DNA of 64,000 nt. Source: Opitutaceae bacterium (GTDB lineage: Bacteria; Verrucomicrobiota; Verrucomicrobiia; Opitutales; Opitutaceae). The translations under genes and the position numbers were made by a program. The number at the start of each line of letters is the position of its first letter. The first letter of the stretch is position 1. Positions 52,718 to 61,898 of this stretch are shown one piece after another. Below the pieces are notes generated by a model, which was not told the origin of the DNA, searched no databases, and saw only the letters and a program-made list of their open reading frames with translations. The stretch is taken from contig JANQKI010000172.1 in NCBI GenBank assembly GCA_028281165.1, forward strand, positions 1 through 64,000. Reading direction: 5' to 3'.

Positions 52718-54039
52718 ATCGCCTGCTTCCAGAATGGGCTTCGGATATTGGAAAGCGTGTCGATTCGTTGGATACGATTTCAAGGCTGGGTAAAGTCGTT
52801 CAGGTTACGGGCTTGGTTATCGAATCGGAAGGACCTCAAGCGAGTTTGGGCGATGTTTGCGAGATCTTTTCCTCGTATCCAGAATCTCCCATTATCCATG
52901 CTGAAGTCGTTGGATTTCGTGATCATCGGCTGCTGCTGATGCCCTTTGAGGACCTGGAGGGCGTTCACCCAGGCAGCAATGTTCGTTTAAGTTCGAGTTT
53001 AAGCAAGATTCCCGTTGGCGAGGAAGTGCTGGGTCGTGTTCTTGATGGAATGGGAAAGCCGATTGACGGGCAGGGACAGATTCATTACCGCCGCGAACGG
53101 AATCACATCCGTCACGCTCCGAATCCTTTAAAGCGTCGACGAATCACCGAGGTTTTCGAAACGGGAGTAAAGGCGATCGATTTATTCTGTCCCGTTGGAA
53201 TCGGGCAGCGTTTAGGCATATTTGCAGGTAGTGGTGTAGGTAAATCGACAATACTAGGAATGTTGGCTCGCAGTTCTACTGCAGACGTAAATGTCATCGC
53301 CCTCGTTGGGGAGCGGGGTAGAGAACTGCGAGAATTTATCGAAAAAGATCTTGGTCCTGAAGGCATGCGCAAGTCAGTCGTAGTGGTGGCTACTTCAGAT
53401 CAATCGGCTTCACTTAGACTAAGAGCGGCTGATCTCGCTACATCCATTGCCGAGAATTTTAGGGAGACAGGCAAGAACGTGCTTTTCCTCATGGATTCGG
53501 TGACTCGTTTTGCCATGGCCCAGCGTGAAGTGGGTCTCGCTGTCGGCGAGCCGCCCGCAAGTCGTGGCTACACTCCGTCTGTATTCTCGAATCTGCCTAG
53601 GTTGTTGGAGCGTTCAGGCAACTCTGAGCGCGGAACGATCACGGCCTTCTATACCGTTTTGGTTGAAGGGGATGATCTTAATGAACCGATTTCCGATTCC
53701 GTACGCGGTATCCTGGATGGTCATATTGTTCTTTCGCGACAGCTGGCTACCGCGAATCACTATCCTTCGATCGATGTGCTGGAAAGCGTCAGTCGATTAA
53801 GAGCCGACATCTCCACTGAGGAAGAACTAGCAGTGGCTGGATTAGCGAGGGATTTGTTATCCGTGTATCGAAAAAACGAGGACATTGTGAATCTAGGAGC
53901 CTATGTCGATGGAACCAATCCACGGATCGATATGGCGGTTCGAACTCATGATAAGGTAATGAATTTCCTAAAACAGGAACACGACGAAAAAATGTCGCGA
54001 GAAGATAGCTACCATAATCTCGCTCAATTGCTTAAATGA
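52714..54039 (+). CDS. fliI: Flagellar export ATPase FliI
   Basis: FliI is the F1-beta-like ATPase of the flagellar type III export system. The 441-residue product has Walker A GIFAGSGVGKSTILGML (about residue 168), GERGREL, Walker B NVLFLMDSVTRFAMAQREVGLAVGEPP (split here) and RGYTPSVFSNLPRLLER. The N- and C-terminal domains have normal length. It overlaps fliH and fliJ by ATGA on each side. Confidence 0.96.
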   Translation: MNRLLPEWASDIGKRVDSLDTISRLGKVVQVTGLVIESEGPQASLGDVCEIFSSYPESPIIHAEVVGFRDHRLLLMPFEDLEGVHPGSNVRLSSSLSKIPVGEEVLGRVLDGMGKPIDGQGQIHYRRERNHIRHAPNPLKRRRITEVFETGVKAIDLFCPVGIGQRLGIFAGSGVGKSTILGMLARSSTADVNVIALVGERGRELREFIEKDLGPEGMRKSVVVVATSDQSASLRLRAADLATSIAENFRETGKNVLFLMDSVTRFAMAQREVGLAVGEPPASRGYTPSVFSNLPRLLERSGNSERGTITAFYTVLVEGDDLNEPISDSVRGILDGHIVLSRQLATANHYPSIDVLESVSRLRADISTEEELAVAGLARDLLSVYRKNEDIVNLGAYVDGTNPRIDMAVRTHDKVMNFLKQEHDEKMSREDSYHNLAQLLK

Positions 54040-54485
54040 AAAAATTTCAATTCAACTTAGAAGGTTTACTTACTCTACGCGAGTGGGAAGAACAGCAGGC
54101 CCGTCAGGCCTTGGGTCTTGTATTCAAGGAAATAGAACGACTGAATCGAATGGTAGAAGATCTGTCGCAGCAAATGACGGATGCCTTTGCCGCTTGGAAC
54201 GAAAATAGCGCTCACAGTTTTTCCCCGACCGATCGACATGCCCTTGCCGCTCAGTTGGCTGGCATCGAAAAATCGAAAGAGGAAGCTGTGTCGGCCCTTC
54301 AAGCCTCCTTGGAAAAGCGGCAAGCCGAGATGGACAGACTCGCTTTAGCGACGAGACGGAAAAAAGTAGTGGAAAATCTTAAGCAGAAACGCCTGGAAGA
54401 GTATCGAGCCGACGAATACAGGCAGGAAATCCGGGAAAACGAAGATCTTTTTAATTCCAGATACAATAGGAGGACGAGAGAATGA
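54036..54485 (+). CDS. fliJ: Flagellar export chaperone FliJ
   Basis: A 149-residue coiled-coil protein that couples FliI to the export gate. The start MKKFQFNLEGLLTLREWEEQ is typical of FliJ, and the rest is a long helical hairpin (EIERLNRMVEDLSQQM, RRKKVVENLKQKRLEEYRAD). It overlaps the ATG of the following motE-like gene. Confidence 0.9.
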   Translation: MKKFQFNLEGLLTLREWEEQQARQALGLVFKEIERLNRMVEDLSQQMTDAFAAWNENSAHSFSPTDRHALAAQLAGIEKSKEEAVSALQASLEKRQAEMDRLALATRRKKVVENLKQKRLEEYRADEYRQEIRENEDLFNSRYNRRTRE

Positions 54486-55078
54486 CACGTCTACTTTCAG
54501 CTCCATGGTTCTTGGCCGTGATGGCGCTCCTCATCATGTTGGGAACCCAATTCGCAGCATTCAAAATCTACTGGGAAGAGCTTTTCCCGGCCCCTGAAAA
54601 GGTGGTCCTTGTTAAGAGGGAAGAGCCGGCTCCACTTCACTGGGGCTTTTCCAGCGAGGAAATCATGCAGCTCAAAGAAGAGCTCGAAACGCGCCTTATT
54701 GACGTTGAAGCGAAAGAGCGCGAGCTCCAGGATTATGAAGCTCGTTTGAAAGTCGATAAGGAGGAACTTGAGGACATCAAATCGAATGTCGAAGCGATGC
54801 GTGAAAGTCTCTTTAGCAGCATTGTCCGCCTCGAGGAGACCGAGGTTAAGAATCTGAAGACGCTCGCCAAAACCTACGCATTTCTCGAGCCAGCCGCTAC
54901 CGTTAACATTTTCAAAGAATTGGATGATCCTACTGTAGTTAAAATCCTGTACTACATGAAACAGGAAACAGTCGGCAATGTTCTGCAGGAGATGGCCGTT
55001 GGTGGCGATCCTGAGTTGATACAACGCGCAGCTCGGCTCTCCGACTTGATCAGACTTTTTTCAGAAGAGACTTCATGA
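54482..55078 (+). CDS. MotE-like flagellar protein
   Basis: The 198-residue product has an N-terminal membrane helix (about 7-30), a coiled coil (about 60-120) and an MgtE-N-like helical domain at the C-terminus (LEPAATVNIFKELDDPTVVKIL). This is the arrangement of MotE, a chaperone of MotC in Rhizobiales, and of similar proteins encoded next to fliJ in many bacteria. In this operon it probably acts in stator or export assembly. It overlaps fliJ by ATGA and precedes fliK. Confidence 0.8.
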   Translation: MTRLLSAPWFLAVMALLIMLGTQFAAFKIYWEELFPAPEKVVLVKREEPAPLHWGFSSEEIMQLKEELETRLIDVEAKERELQDYEARLKVDKEELEDIKSNVEAMRESLFSSIVRLEETEVKNLKTLAKTYAFLEPAATVNIFKELDDPTVVKILYYMKQETVGNVLQEMAVGGDPELIQRAARLSDLIRLFSEETS

Positions 55079-55098
55079 GAATTTATAGATAACATTTA

Positions 55099-57408
55099 AT
55101 GTCCATAGAACCATCGAGCGCATCAAAACCGGTGATGCGTGACAATGAATCGATCTCAAGGGAAATTCCCTGGATCAACACGCAAGGAAGCGCTTCCGGT
55201 CTCAAGGATGGTCATTTCAGCAGTTTTTGGGATAACGCTGTTAACAGCTCCCAAAAGCTTTTAGACAGACAAACAGATCAAAACGAAGACGACGGCGAGG
55301 AATCGTCTCGCAGGGATTACGAATCGCGAAACGCTAATGACAAAGCCAACAGCTTGTCGTCGATACCTGGTTTCGCTGGAACTTCGCTGACCCGGGCTCG
55401 CTTCTCTCTTCAAAACGGGATATTCAGCGATTTGCCCGAATTCAGAACGACGGATCGTAGCGTTTTCAAGGCCGAACCTGCCTTGGAATCGGAGCTAAAG
55501 CCAAAAGCCGAGAAGAGGGATTCTGCTCCTCCTGAATCAATTGGGCAAACGCCGACGAATGGCCTGAACGAAACCGACGAGCGGCTTGAGGATGATGAAG
55601 GCGAAAAGGAGGAAAAAAATGCCGATAGGCCGGAGGCTAAACCGCGCCTACGTGTAGGTCAGAACACAAATTTACATTTATTAAATATTGATAAACAAGG
55701 AGTTACAAATCAAATAACCCCTGTTGGCACCGAGGATGCTAAGAAAGTGGCGCATATGTCTACTTCCTCCACAGCGCCAGAAGTTAAATCAGTTTCTCAA
55801 AAGACTGAAACCAGTGCTGGCGTCCTTCCAGGAGGTGATTCCCAACGACGTATCGAACCGATGCAAGAGGTAAGTGGGAAGCAAATTGAAGGAACCTCCA
55901 AACTAGGCATGTCTCCCGTTGGCCAGCAAGTGGCTCAAGCTGCTCCGAACGGCCAAATAGTTCAGACGGACCCGACCAGGCAAACTGAGGTAGCAAAACC
56001 AACGGTTCCTTCTGCTGAGAAACCGGTCGATAGCGATACCTCCAAAATAAGGCCTCTTTCGACTCAACAGCATGACACGGTAAATCGTACTTCAAATGCC
56101 AATGTCGAGTCTTCGGATACGAATCGCCTGACTCCTATAGCTAAAGATGCCATCAAGAGTGATGCAAACAAGGCTGCTAAAGCCGATGATTCTCTTTTAA
56201 TCGATGCCGAAAAATCGAAAGGCGAAATTACCTCGGCTTTGAATCGAGCGAATCGTTCCTCGAGAGCAGCGTATCATGCTTCTCCGAACGCTCTACAAAA
56301 CGCGGCTCCTCAGTCTTCAGCACACGATACCCAGAGCAATTCCGATTCTACGAAGAGTCGTGGCGCTGAAAGTACGGATACGAACAAGGAGTTAGCAGGT
56401 AAAGGCAGTCAAGCGACTGGATTGGAAAACCGAAATCCGAATGCCAATCCACTTCGCAACCAAAACGCTGTGCGTGGGGCGCCTGAAGCTATTAAGCCAA
56501 TTATTCAAGCTGCTCATAATGGAGAAGGAGCCAATGTGGCTTCTATTGCCAAGCAAGTTCATCATTCTACCGACCCTCAAGGTTTGGCCGGTCGTGATGC
56601 TCGCCCCGTTGCCGCAAGCAACACCAACAGAAGCAACGCGTCTTCTTCAAATGTTAGCTTTTCTTCCATTAACGGGATTCAAACCGCTGGGGCTTCGCGA
56701 GTGAACACTTCTGCTCAGTCTCATAGCCAGAATTTCGACACAAGCGGTAAGAATGAAATGTCTCAAGCGCTAAAGGCCGCTACCCAAACAACTCGCGCTG
56801 AGAAGCCAGCGGGTGATACTAGCCAGGCCTTTGATACGCAGACGACTCAATCCGCTTCCGATAAAAAGTCCGTGGCCGCCGCCAAAGCTCGAATGACTTC
56901 TTACGCTAGCAAGACTGCTAGCGAAATTAAAGAGATCTTCACCACCGTGACTAAAGGCTTGGAGCGCATGACGAATCTCAAGCAAAACACGATGACGATT
57001 CGCATCAACTTTGATCAGGGCGGAATGCTATCGCTAAAGCTTTCCATGGATAATGGTCAAGTGAATACAAGCATGCAAACGGATCTGCCAGGTTTGGAAA
57101 GCATGATAAAATCAAATTGGTCGGAATTGGCCAGCGACTGGAGTCAAAAGGGGCTTAAGTTAAACATGCCCCAATTCACTCAGACTGACGGATCGAACGA
57201 AACATTCGAGAGCCTCGATCAGAAAGAGGGCCGCAGTCAGAATGCTAACCAAGCCAATCAAAGAGGCAGTCGTGGTTCAGCCAATACGAATTCCGATCCG
57301 GCGAATGGAAGTCGAGATTCCTCTCAAGAGAATGAAGTGTCTGCAGATGGATCGGAAGGCGATTCTGTTGATACCAATAATGAGCAAGAACTTCAAACCT
57401 ACGCATAG
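55099..57408 (+). CDS. fliK: Flagellar hook-length control protein FliK
   Basis: FliK measures the hook and switches export specificity. The first ~580 residues are Ser/Asn/Thr/Gln-rich and disordered, as expected for a molecular ruler. The folded C-terminal domain (about 625-690) includes TIRINFDQGGMLSLKLSMD and LKLNMPQFTQ, weakly matching the FliK_C pattern LxLxLxPxxLGxVxV. The assignment rests on that domain and on the position before flgD. At 769 residues it is about twice E. coli FliK. A short AT-rich patch occurs at about 55665-55720. Confidence 0.8.
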   Translation: MSIEPSSASKPVMRDNESISREIPWINTQGSASGLKDGHFSSFWDNAVNSSQKLLDRQTDQNEDDGEESSRRDYESRNANDKANSLSSIPGFAGTSLTRARFSLQNGIFSDLPEFRTTDRSVFKAEPALESELKPKAEKRDSAPPESIGQTPTNGLNETDERLEDDEGEKEEKNADRPEAKPRLRVGQNTNLHLLNIDKQGVTNQITPVGTEDAKKVAHMSTSSTAPEVKSVSQKTETSAGVLPGGDSQRRIEPMQEVSGKQIEGTSKLGMSPVGQQVAQAAPNGQIVQTDPTRQTEVAKPTVPSAEKPVDSDTSKIRPLSTQQHDTVNRTSNANVESSDTNRLTPIAKDAIKSDANKAAKADDSLLIDAEKSKGEITSALNRANRSSRAAYHASPNALQNAAPQSSAHDTQSNSDSTKSRGAESTDTNKELAGKGSQATGLENRNPNANPLRNQNAVRGAPEAIKPIIQAAHNGEGANVASIAKQVHHSTDPQGLAGRDARPVAASNTNRSNASSSNVSFSSINGIQTAGASRVNTSAQSHSQNFDTSGKNEMSQALKAATQTTRAEKPAGDTSQAFDTQTTQSASDKKSVAAAKARMTSYASKTASEIKEIFTTVTKGLERMTNLKQNTMTIRINFDQGGMLSLKLSMDNGQVNTSMQTDLPGLESMIKSNWSELASDWSQKGLKLNMPQFTQTDGSNETFESLDQKEGRSQNANQANQRGSRGSANTNSDPANGSRDSSQENEVSADGSEGDSVDTNNEQELQTYA

Positions 57409-57411
57409 ATC

Positions 57412-58023
57412 ATGGCAGTATCAGAAATAGCAGTTCCTAATCCCTCGCAGGCTCTCGACAATGTCATAGGTCAAACTCAGCCTTTGGATGAGAGAGTCGA
57501 ACAAAAGGCTCTGGGCCAAGAGGATTTCTTCAAGCTCCTAACAACGCAGCTTGCCAGCCAGGATCCTCTCTCGCCCATGGAAGACACGGCGTTCATCGCT
57601 CAGATGGCTAACTTTAGCGAACTGGAGATGATCTCTCAGTTGAACGACAACTTCAGCAATTTCACCAGAGCGCAGGACTTCCTGTCAGCTCAAGGCATGA
57701 TCGGCAAGAATGTAACGATGCTTATCGACGGTCGGGAAATCTCGGGCGTTGCCGATTCAGTGGAATTGATCGATGGAACGATTCGAGTCTTCGTCGATGA
57801 TGTAGGCTACAACATCGAAAACGTATTCAGAATCGAGAATACGGATCAAGGACAAAGCGAATCGACTTCGGTTTCTCCTGCGACGGTCGAGGAACTGGCC
57901 GACGCTTTAGTTCAAACCGTGCAAAATTCGGTCGGACCTGAAAATACGAGCCTCGAGAAACCGGTAGACGAAGGGGTGACGACTACCACTTCCAAACAAG
58001 TGGAAGCGGAAGTGAATCCCTAA
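57412..58023 (+). CDS. flgD: Flagellar hook assembly protein FlgD
   Basis: FlgD caps the growing hook. The 203-residue product has the signature segment LGQEDFFKLLTTQLASQDPLSPMEDTAFIAQMANFS, described here in one piece only by position (about residues 30-65). The GMIGKNVTML and IENVFRIEN parts of the C-terminal region also fit. It is shorter than E. coli FlgD (231) because the Ig-like/tudor insert is small. It lies 3 bases after fliK. Confidence 0.92.
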   Translation: MAVSEIAVPNPSQALDNVIGQTQPLDERVEQKALGQEDFFKLLTTQLASQDPLSPMEDTAFIAQMANFSELEMISQLNDNFSNFTRAQDFLSAQGMIGKNVTMLIDGREISGVADSVELIDGTIRVFVDDVGYNIENVFRIENTDQGQSESTSVSPATVEELADALVQTVQNSVGPENTSLEKPVDEGVTTTTSKQVEAEVNP

Positions 58024-58083
58024 TGTATGAGATTTTTAATTACTTTAAAACTAAACAATTTAAAAAACTAGAAAGATAGAAAT

Positions 58084-59496
58084 ATGGCATTCGGAGCATT
58101 AAGTAGCGGGATCAGCGCCTTGCGCAGCTTTTCCAAAGGTATGGAGGTTATTGGCAATAACATCGCCAATGTGAATACGATCTCCTTTAAGGCGTCCCGT
58201 ATTAAATATTCGGAGACTTTTAATCAGGTGATTACTCAGTCCGCTCCCTCTCCCAGAGGAGACGATGGCTCTAACGTTCCGGCCTCTCAGGTGGGCTTGG
58301 GCGTTCAAGTCGATACCATTCAAGGTCTTTTCAGCCAGGGCGGTTTGACTACCACTAATCAGAAGACGGACCTGGCTATTTCCGGTGAAGGGTTTTTCCG
58401 CGTTCACGACACCTTGAACAACGACCGAGCTTTCGCTACGCGGGGAGGCGATTTCCGTGTTGATGACCGAGGATTCCTGGTAACCACTGAAGGTTATCGC
58501 GTTCAAGGCGCTTTCGATGGGGCTATTGGTTTCGAGGTTCAAGTAGACGCCGATGGTCTATGGACTTTCGTTAAGAATGAAGATCCCACCAGCGGTACCA
58601 TTGCCCCTACACGTTTAGGCGACATTAGCTTGGATTTCAATAAGAGCCAAGCAACCGAAGAAACGACTCCTTATGTTGCAGACGGTACCGTTCCAGCGAG
58701 AAACTCAGTATATTTTACCAACAATCTTTATGATCCGACAGATTGGGGAGGGACTCATAATGTTGGAAGTGTGGATACGACTTCTGGGACGGTGACAGCT
58801 GGCTGGCAGGCCTTCGCGAATGATGCCGTTCGCGCTATTCAAGCTCAACGTAATCTTGTTCCTAATGGCGAGACGCTTTTGCCAGATTCGGATATTCTAA
58901 CGGCTGTTAGTAACGATTTCTTTGCCGCGCTTTTTCCAGACGATCCAGCCGCTCCTAGTGGAGCCCATGGACTGTCAGGCACTGAAATCACAGATGCCTT
59001 AGTGACGCTTGGCCTCTCAAGCTCCGGCAGTACTGCGGCTGCGATTCAAGGGCTCATCCCGTCCACTCAGGCAGGAGCTCAACAGCGAATCAATGATGTA
59101 AGAGCGGAGGAGACACCGGATCTAACGAACTTCTCGATCGATCCCGAAGGTGTCATTCGTTACTTCCTGTCGAACGGGGACTCGTTTGTGCGCGGTCAAA
59201 TCATGCTGATGGATTTCAATGACACCTCGGCTCTAATCCGTGAAGGAAGAAACCTTTACAGTGGATTTGGAGCTGCCGGTATTAAGGCGGATCTAGCGGA
59301 AAATCCAAGCGGATTGCTTACCGCTGGCCGAGAAGGCTTGGGCCGTATCCAACAGGGGGCTCTTGAGCTTTCCAACGTGGATCTGACCAATGAATTCGCT
59401 CAAATGATCACGACGCAGAGAGGTTTCCAAGCAGGCTCTCGAATCATTACTGTATCCGACGATATCCTACAGGAAGTCGTGAATCTGAAACGTTAA
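58084..59496 (+). CDS. flgE: Flagellar hook protein FlgE
   Basis: FlgE polymerises into the hook. The 470-residue product has the conserved N-terminus (MAFGALSSGISALRSFSKGM, VIGNNIANVNTISFKASR) and the DLAISGEGFFRV segment. The C-terminus is also typical (SNVDLTNEFAQMITTQRGFQ, DDILQEVVNLKR). The central part (about 200-365) is a lineage-specific surface domain rich in Ala, Ser and Thr. A 60-base AT-rich gap precedes it and a 55-base gap separates it from fliL. Confidence 0.94.
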   Translation: MAFGALSSGISALRSFSKGMEVIGNNIANVNTISFKASRIKYSETFNQVITQSAPSPRGDDGSNVPASQVGLGVQVDTIQGLFSQGGLTTTNQKTDLAISGEGFFRVHDTLNNDRAFATRGGDFRVDDRGFLVTTEGYRVQGAFDGAIGFEVQVDADGLWTFVKNEDPTSGTIAPTRLGDISLDFNKSQATEETTPYVADGTVPARNSVYFTNNLYDPTDWGGTHNVGSVDTTSGTVTAGWQAFANDAVRAIQAQRNLVPNGETLLPDSDILTAVSNDFFAALFPDDPAAPSGAHGLSGTEITDALVTLGLSSSGSTAAAIQGLIPSTQAGAQQRINDVRAEETPDLTNFSIDPEGVIRYFLSNGDSFVRGQIMLMDFNDTSALIREGRNLYSGFGAAGIKADLAENPSGLLTAGREGLGRIQQGALELSNVDLTNEFAQMITTQRGFQAGSRIITVSDDILQEVVNLKR

Positions 59497-59551
59497 TTTT
59501 CTACATAAAGTAGGACTAACCAACCGATAACAACTAAGATCAGGCTGAAAT

Positions 59552-60082
59552 ATGGCAGACGAACAACCAACCTCAGAAGCCAACCCTCAGTCCGCGAAAG
59601 GTGGCGGCAGTGGCGGGATGCTTCCCGCCCTGCTGGTCATTGTGCTGATGCCCTTGATCTCTTTCGCGATGTTCAAATTCCTCTTCATGCCCATGATTAA
59701 GGCTGAACTGCCTGCCGAAGGAGCTCTTCCACAGGTAGATCCTAGCTCTGTCGAAGTGCATGGCGACGGGGGCGAAGCTTCCTATTCGTACAAGTTTCAA
59801 AAACCCATAACGGTGAATTTGAAAGGAGCCAGTCAGGCGAGATTTCTTCGCGCTGAGTTCACAATGATGAGCGCTAATCCTCAATTCGAGACGATTGCCT
59901 CTGCTAAGGAAGATGCCATGCGCAGTGTGGCGATTAGCGTCCTCAGCAATCTTAACTTAGCTGATATGGAGCGCGAATCGATTATGAACATCGTGCGCAA
60001 TCAGCTTATGCAAGGATTCGATCACGTGCTTAAAGGTCCCATGGTAGAGGAAATCTATTTCTCTGAATGGGCCGTACAGTAG
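59552..60082 (+). CDS. fliL: Flagellar basal body-associated protein FliL
   Basis: FliL is a single-span protein near the stators. The 176-residue product has a membrane helix (about 24-45, LPALLVIVLMPLISFAMFKFL) and a periplasmic stomatin-like region. There it shows ITVNLKGASQARFLRAEF, the AMRSVAISVLSNLNLADMERES helix and a C-terminal VEEIYFSEWAVQ. A 24-base gap to fliM contains no extra gene. Confidence 0.92.
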   Translation: MADEQPTSEANPQSAKGGGSGGMLPALLVIVLMPLISFAMFKFLFMPMIKAELPAEGALPQVDPSSVEVHGDGGEASYSYKFQKPITVNLKGASQARFLRAEFTMMSANPQFETIASAKEDAMRSVAISVLSNLNLADMERESIMNIVRNQLMQGFDHVLKGPMVEEIYFSEWAVQ

Positions 60083-60106
60083 TTATTTAAGAACTACACT
60101 ATTCCT

Positions 60107-61147
60107 ATGGCTGATGAACCACAAAACAATCCTGGCGGTGAAGAAGTTCCTGGCGAGCTTCTCAATCAGACCGATATCGATGCTCTCATTGCGGAAGCAA
60201 TGGATGAGCCCGACGAGATCATCTATGATCCCGAAGGCAATAAGGTAAAGACGCAGAAAGGAACGCGAATAGAGCCTTACGATTTTCGTAATCCTATTTT
60301 CCTTACGGAAGTCGAATTGCGCCGGGTACGCATTCGTCACGAAGAGTTTATCCGCTACTTGGCGGCGCGTCTTTCGATTTTTCTCCGTCTCGAATACTCG
60401 CTGAAGATGTCCCGTCTTTCTACGCTTACTTATAGCAAGTTTACCGAGACGATCCCGAATCCCGCTCATGTAGTTCTGTTCAAAGTGGAACAGCTATTTG
60501 GAGTCGGCGTGATTGATATCAATCCACGTCTCGCCCTGACTATGGTAGACCGCTTGCTAGGCGGCAAGGGCCATTCGGTTCAAGGAGAGCGCTATTTGAC
60601 TGAGATCGAAATGAATCTGGTCGATGATATTGTAAATATCGCGCTTGACGAGTGGTGCCGGCAGTGGAAATCCGAGCAGGATCTCGACGCGTCGATTATT
60701 GGGCATGAGAGCAACGGACGTTTTTTGGAAACCTCTCCTGCCGATCACATCATGCTGGTGTTGACGATGGAAGCAGGGGTGGGGGATTGCTCCGAAGCTA
60801 TTCAAATCGGCATTCCCTATTACACGCTAGAACCAGTCATCAAGAAGATGCATGACAATAAAGAGCGCGACATGCAGCATGAGATCATTGGAAACAAGCA
60901 AGTCTGGCAGGGCTCCTTCGACAATATCGATCTGGATATGGTGGCCGAATGGGACGCTAACAAGCTAACCGCGAAAGAGCTTTTGTATTTAAAACCAGGA
61001 GACGTTTTAAGGTTTCCCAAATCAGTGCTTAAAAACACGCGTGTTCGACTTGCGGATACATGCAAGTTTACTGGCGAGATCGGGTTGGATAGTAACCGAG
61101 TCGCCGTGAAGATAAACGAAAAATTTGAAGAAGGAGAAGGTCGATGA
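60107..61147 (+). CDS. fliM: Flagellar motor switch protein FliM
   Basis: FliM forms the middle of the C ring and binds phosphorylated CheY. The 346-residue product has the CheY-binding region LNQTDIDALIAEAMDE (about residues 18-33). The CheC-like middle domain carries LARLSIFLRLEYSLKMSRLS-type helices and VDRLLGGKG, and the SpoA domain is at the end. It overlaps fliN by ATGA (61144-61147). Confidence 0.95.
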   Translation: MADEPQNNPGGEEVPGELLNQTDIDALIAEAMDEPDEIIYDPEGNKVKTQKGTRIEPYDFRNPIFLTEVELRRVRIRHEEFIRYLAARLSIFLRLEYSLKMSRLSTLTYSKFTETIPNPAHVVLFKVEQLFGVGVIDINPRLALTMVDRLLGGKGHSVQGERYLTEIEMNLVDDIVNIALDEWCRQWKSEQDLDASIIGHESNGRFLETSPADHIMLVLTMEAGVGDCSEAIQIGIPYYTLEPVIKKMHDNKERDMQHEIIGNKQVWQGSFDNIDLDMVAEWDANKLTAKELLYLKPGDVLRFPKSVLKNTRVRLADTCKFTGEIGLDSNRVAVKINEKFEEGEGR

Positions 61148-61401
61148 GTGAACTAATGGAACAGGATAAGGATGTTAATCTTCTTATGGACGTTAAGGTC
61201 CAGCTGACCGTTCGTCTGGGCTCTTGCCGCATGGCGATGCGTGACGTCATGGAACTTGTGCCTGGATCGGTGATACAGCTAAATCAAGAGGCTAAGGATC
61301 CGGTTGGACTTTACATAAACGACAAGCTGATCGCCTACGGCGAGGTCGTCGTTGTCGAGGACAATTTCGGCATAAAAATTACGGAAATGACAGGCAACTG
61401 A
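61144..61401 (+). CDS. fliN: Flagellar motor switch protein FliN, minimal form
   Basis: FliN completes the C ring and helps dock the export apparatus. The 85-residue product consists almost entirely of the SpoA/surface-presentation domain (LMDVKVQLTVRLGSCRMAMRD, GSVIQLNQEAKDPVGLYIND, YGEVVVVEDNFGIKIT). The 50-residue N-terminal extension found in E. coli FliN is missing. Overlap with fliM is 4 bases. Confidence 0.93.
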   Translation: MSELMEQDKDVNLLMDVKVQLTVRLGSCRMAMRDVMELVPGSVIQLNQEAKDPVGLYINDKLIAYGEVVVVEDNFGIKITEMTGN

Positions 61402-61409
61402 GGTGGAAC

Positions 61410-61898
61410 ATGAGATACTTTTCGCTATTGGCTTTCAGCCTTTCTCTTGTTTTCCCGGTCGCCTTTTCACAGGAAAAATCGGAAGGTGAGCAGATCATCT
61501 ATCCGAGGAGCGAAACGACTTCCCAGGACTCCGGCTCTCAAGACAATCTAACCGGTATATTCGGCGATGGAGAGACGGTGATGGGCATGTTGCTTAGCAC
61601 ATTGGGATACCTCCTAGTGCTGAGCGGTTTCGCAGTGGCGATATGGTTTTGCTTCAAGCGCGGCTTGCTTCGGAAAGGCTCCAAGAACATGGGCAACAAG
61701 CTCAATGTATTGGAAAGTCGGATGCTTGGAAATCGCCAGTTTCTCATGGTCGTGGAGTATGAGGACAACAAGGTTCTGCTGGGCGTTGGTCCCGGTAAAA
61801 TCGATTATCTGACCTCATTATCTGGATATCGGAACGACTTCCCGACACTTGAGCCCCAATTCTCTAATAAGGAACCTATTCTAGCGGAGCAAAGATGA
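61410..61898 (+). CDS. fliO: Flagellar biosynthetic protein FliO
   Basis: FliO helps assemble the FliP export-gate ring. The 162-residue product has a signal-like N-terminus (MRYFSLLAFSLSLVFPVAFS), one membrane helix (about 52-74, MLLSTLGYLLVLSGFAVAIWF) and a small cytoplasmic beta domain (LNVLESRMLGNRQFLMVVEY, VLLGVGPGKIDYL). Similarity is weak as usual for FliO, but the position before fliP and the ATGA overlap with it support the call. Confidence 0.85.
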   Translation: MRYFSLLAFSLSLVFPVAFSQEKSEGEQIIYPRSETTSQDSGSQDNLTGIFGDGETVMGMLLSTLGYLLVLSGFAVAIWFCFKRGLLRKGSKNMGNKLNVLESRMLGNRQFLMVVEYEDNKVLLGVGPGKIDYLTSLSGYRNDFPTLEPQFSNKEPILAEQR

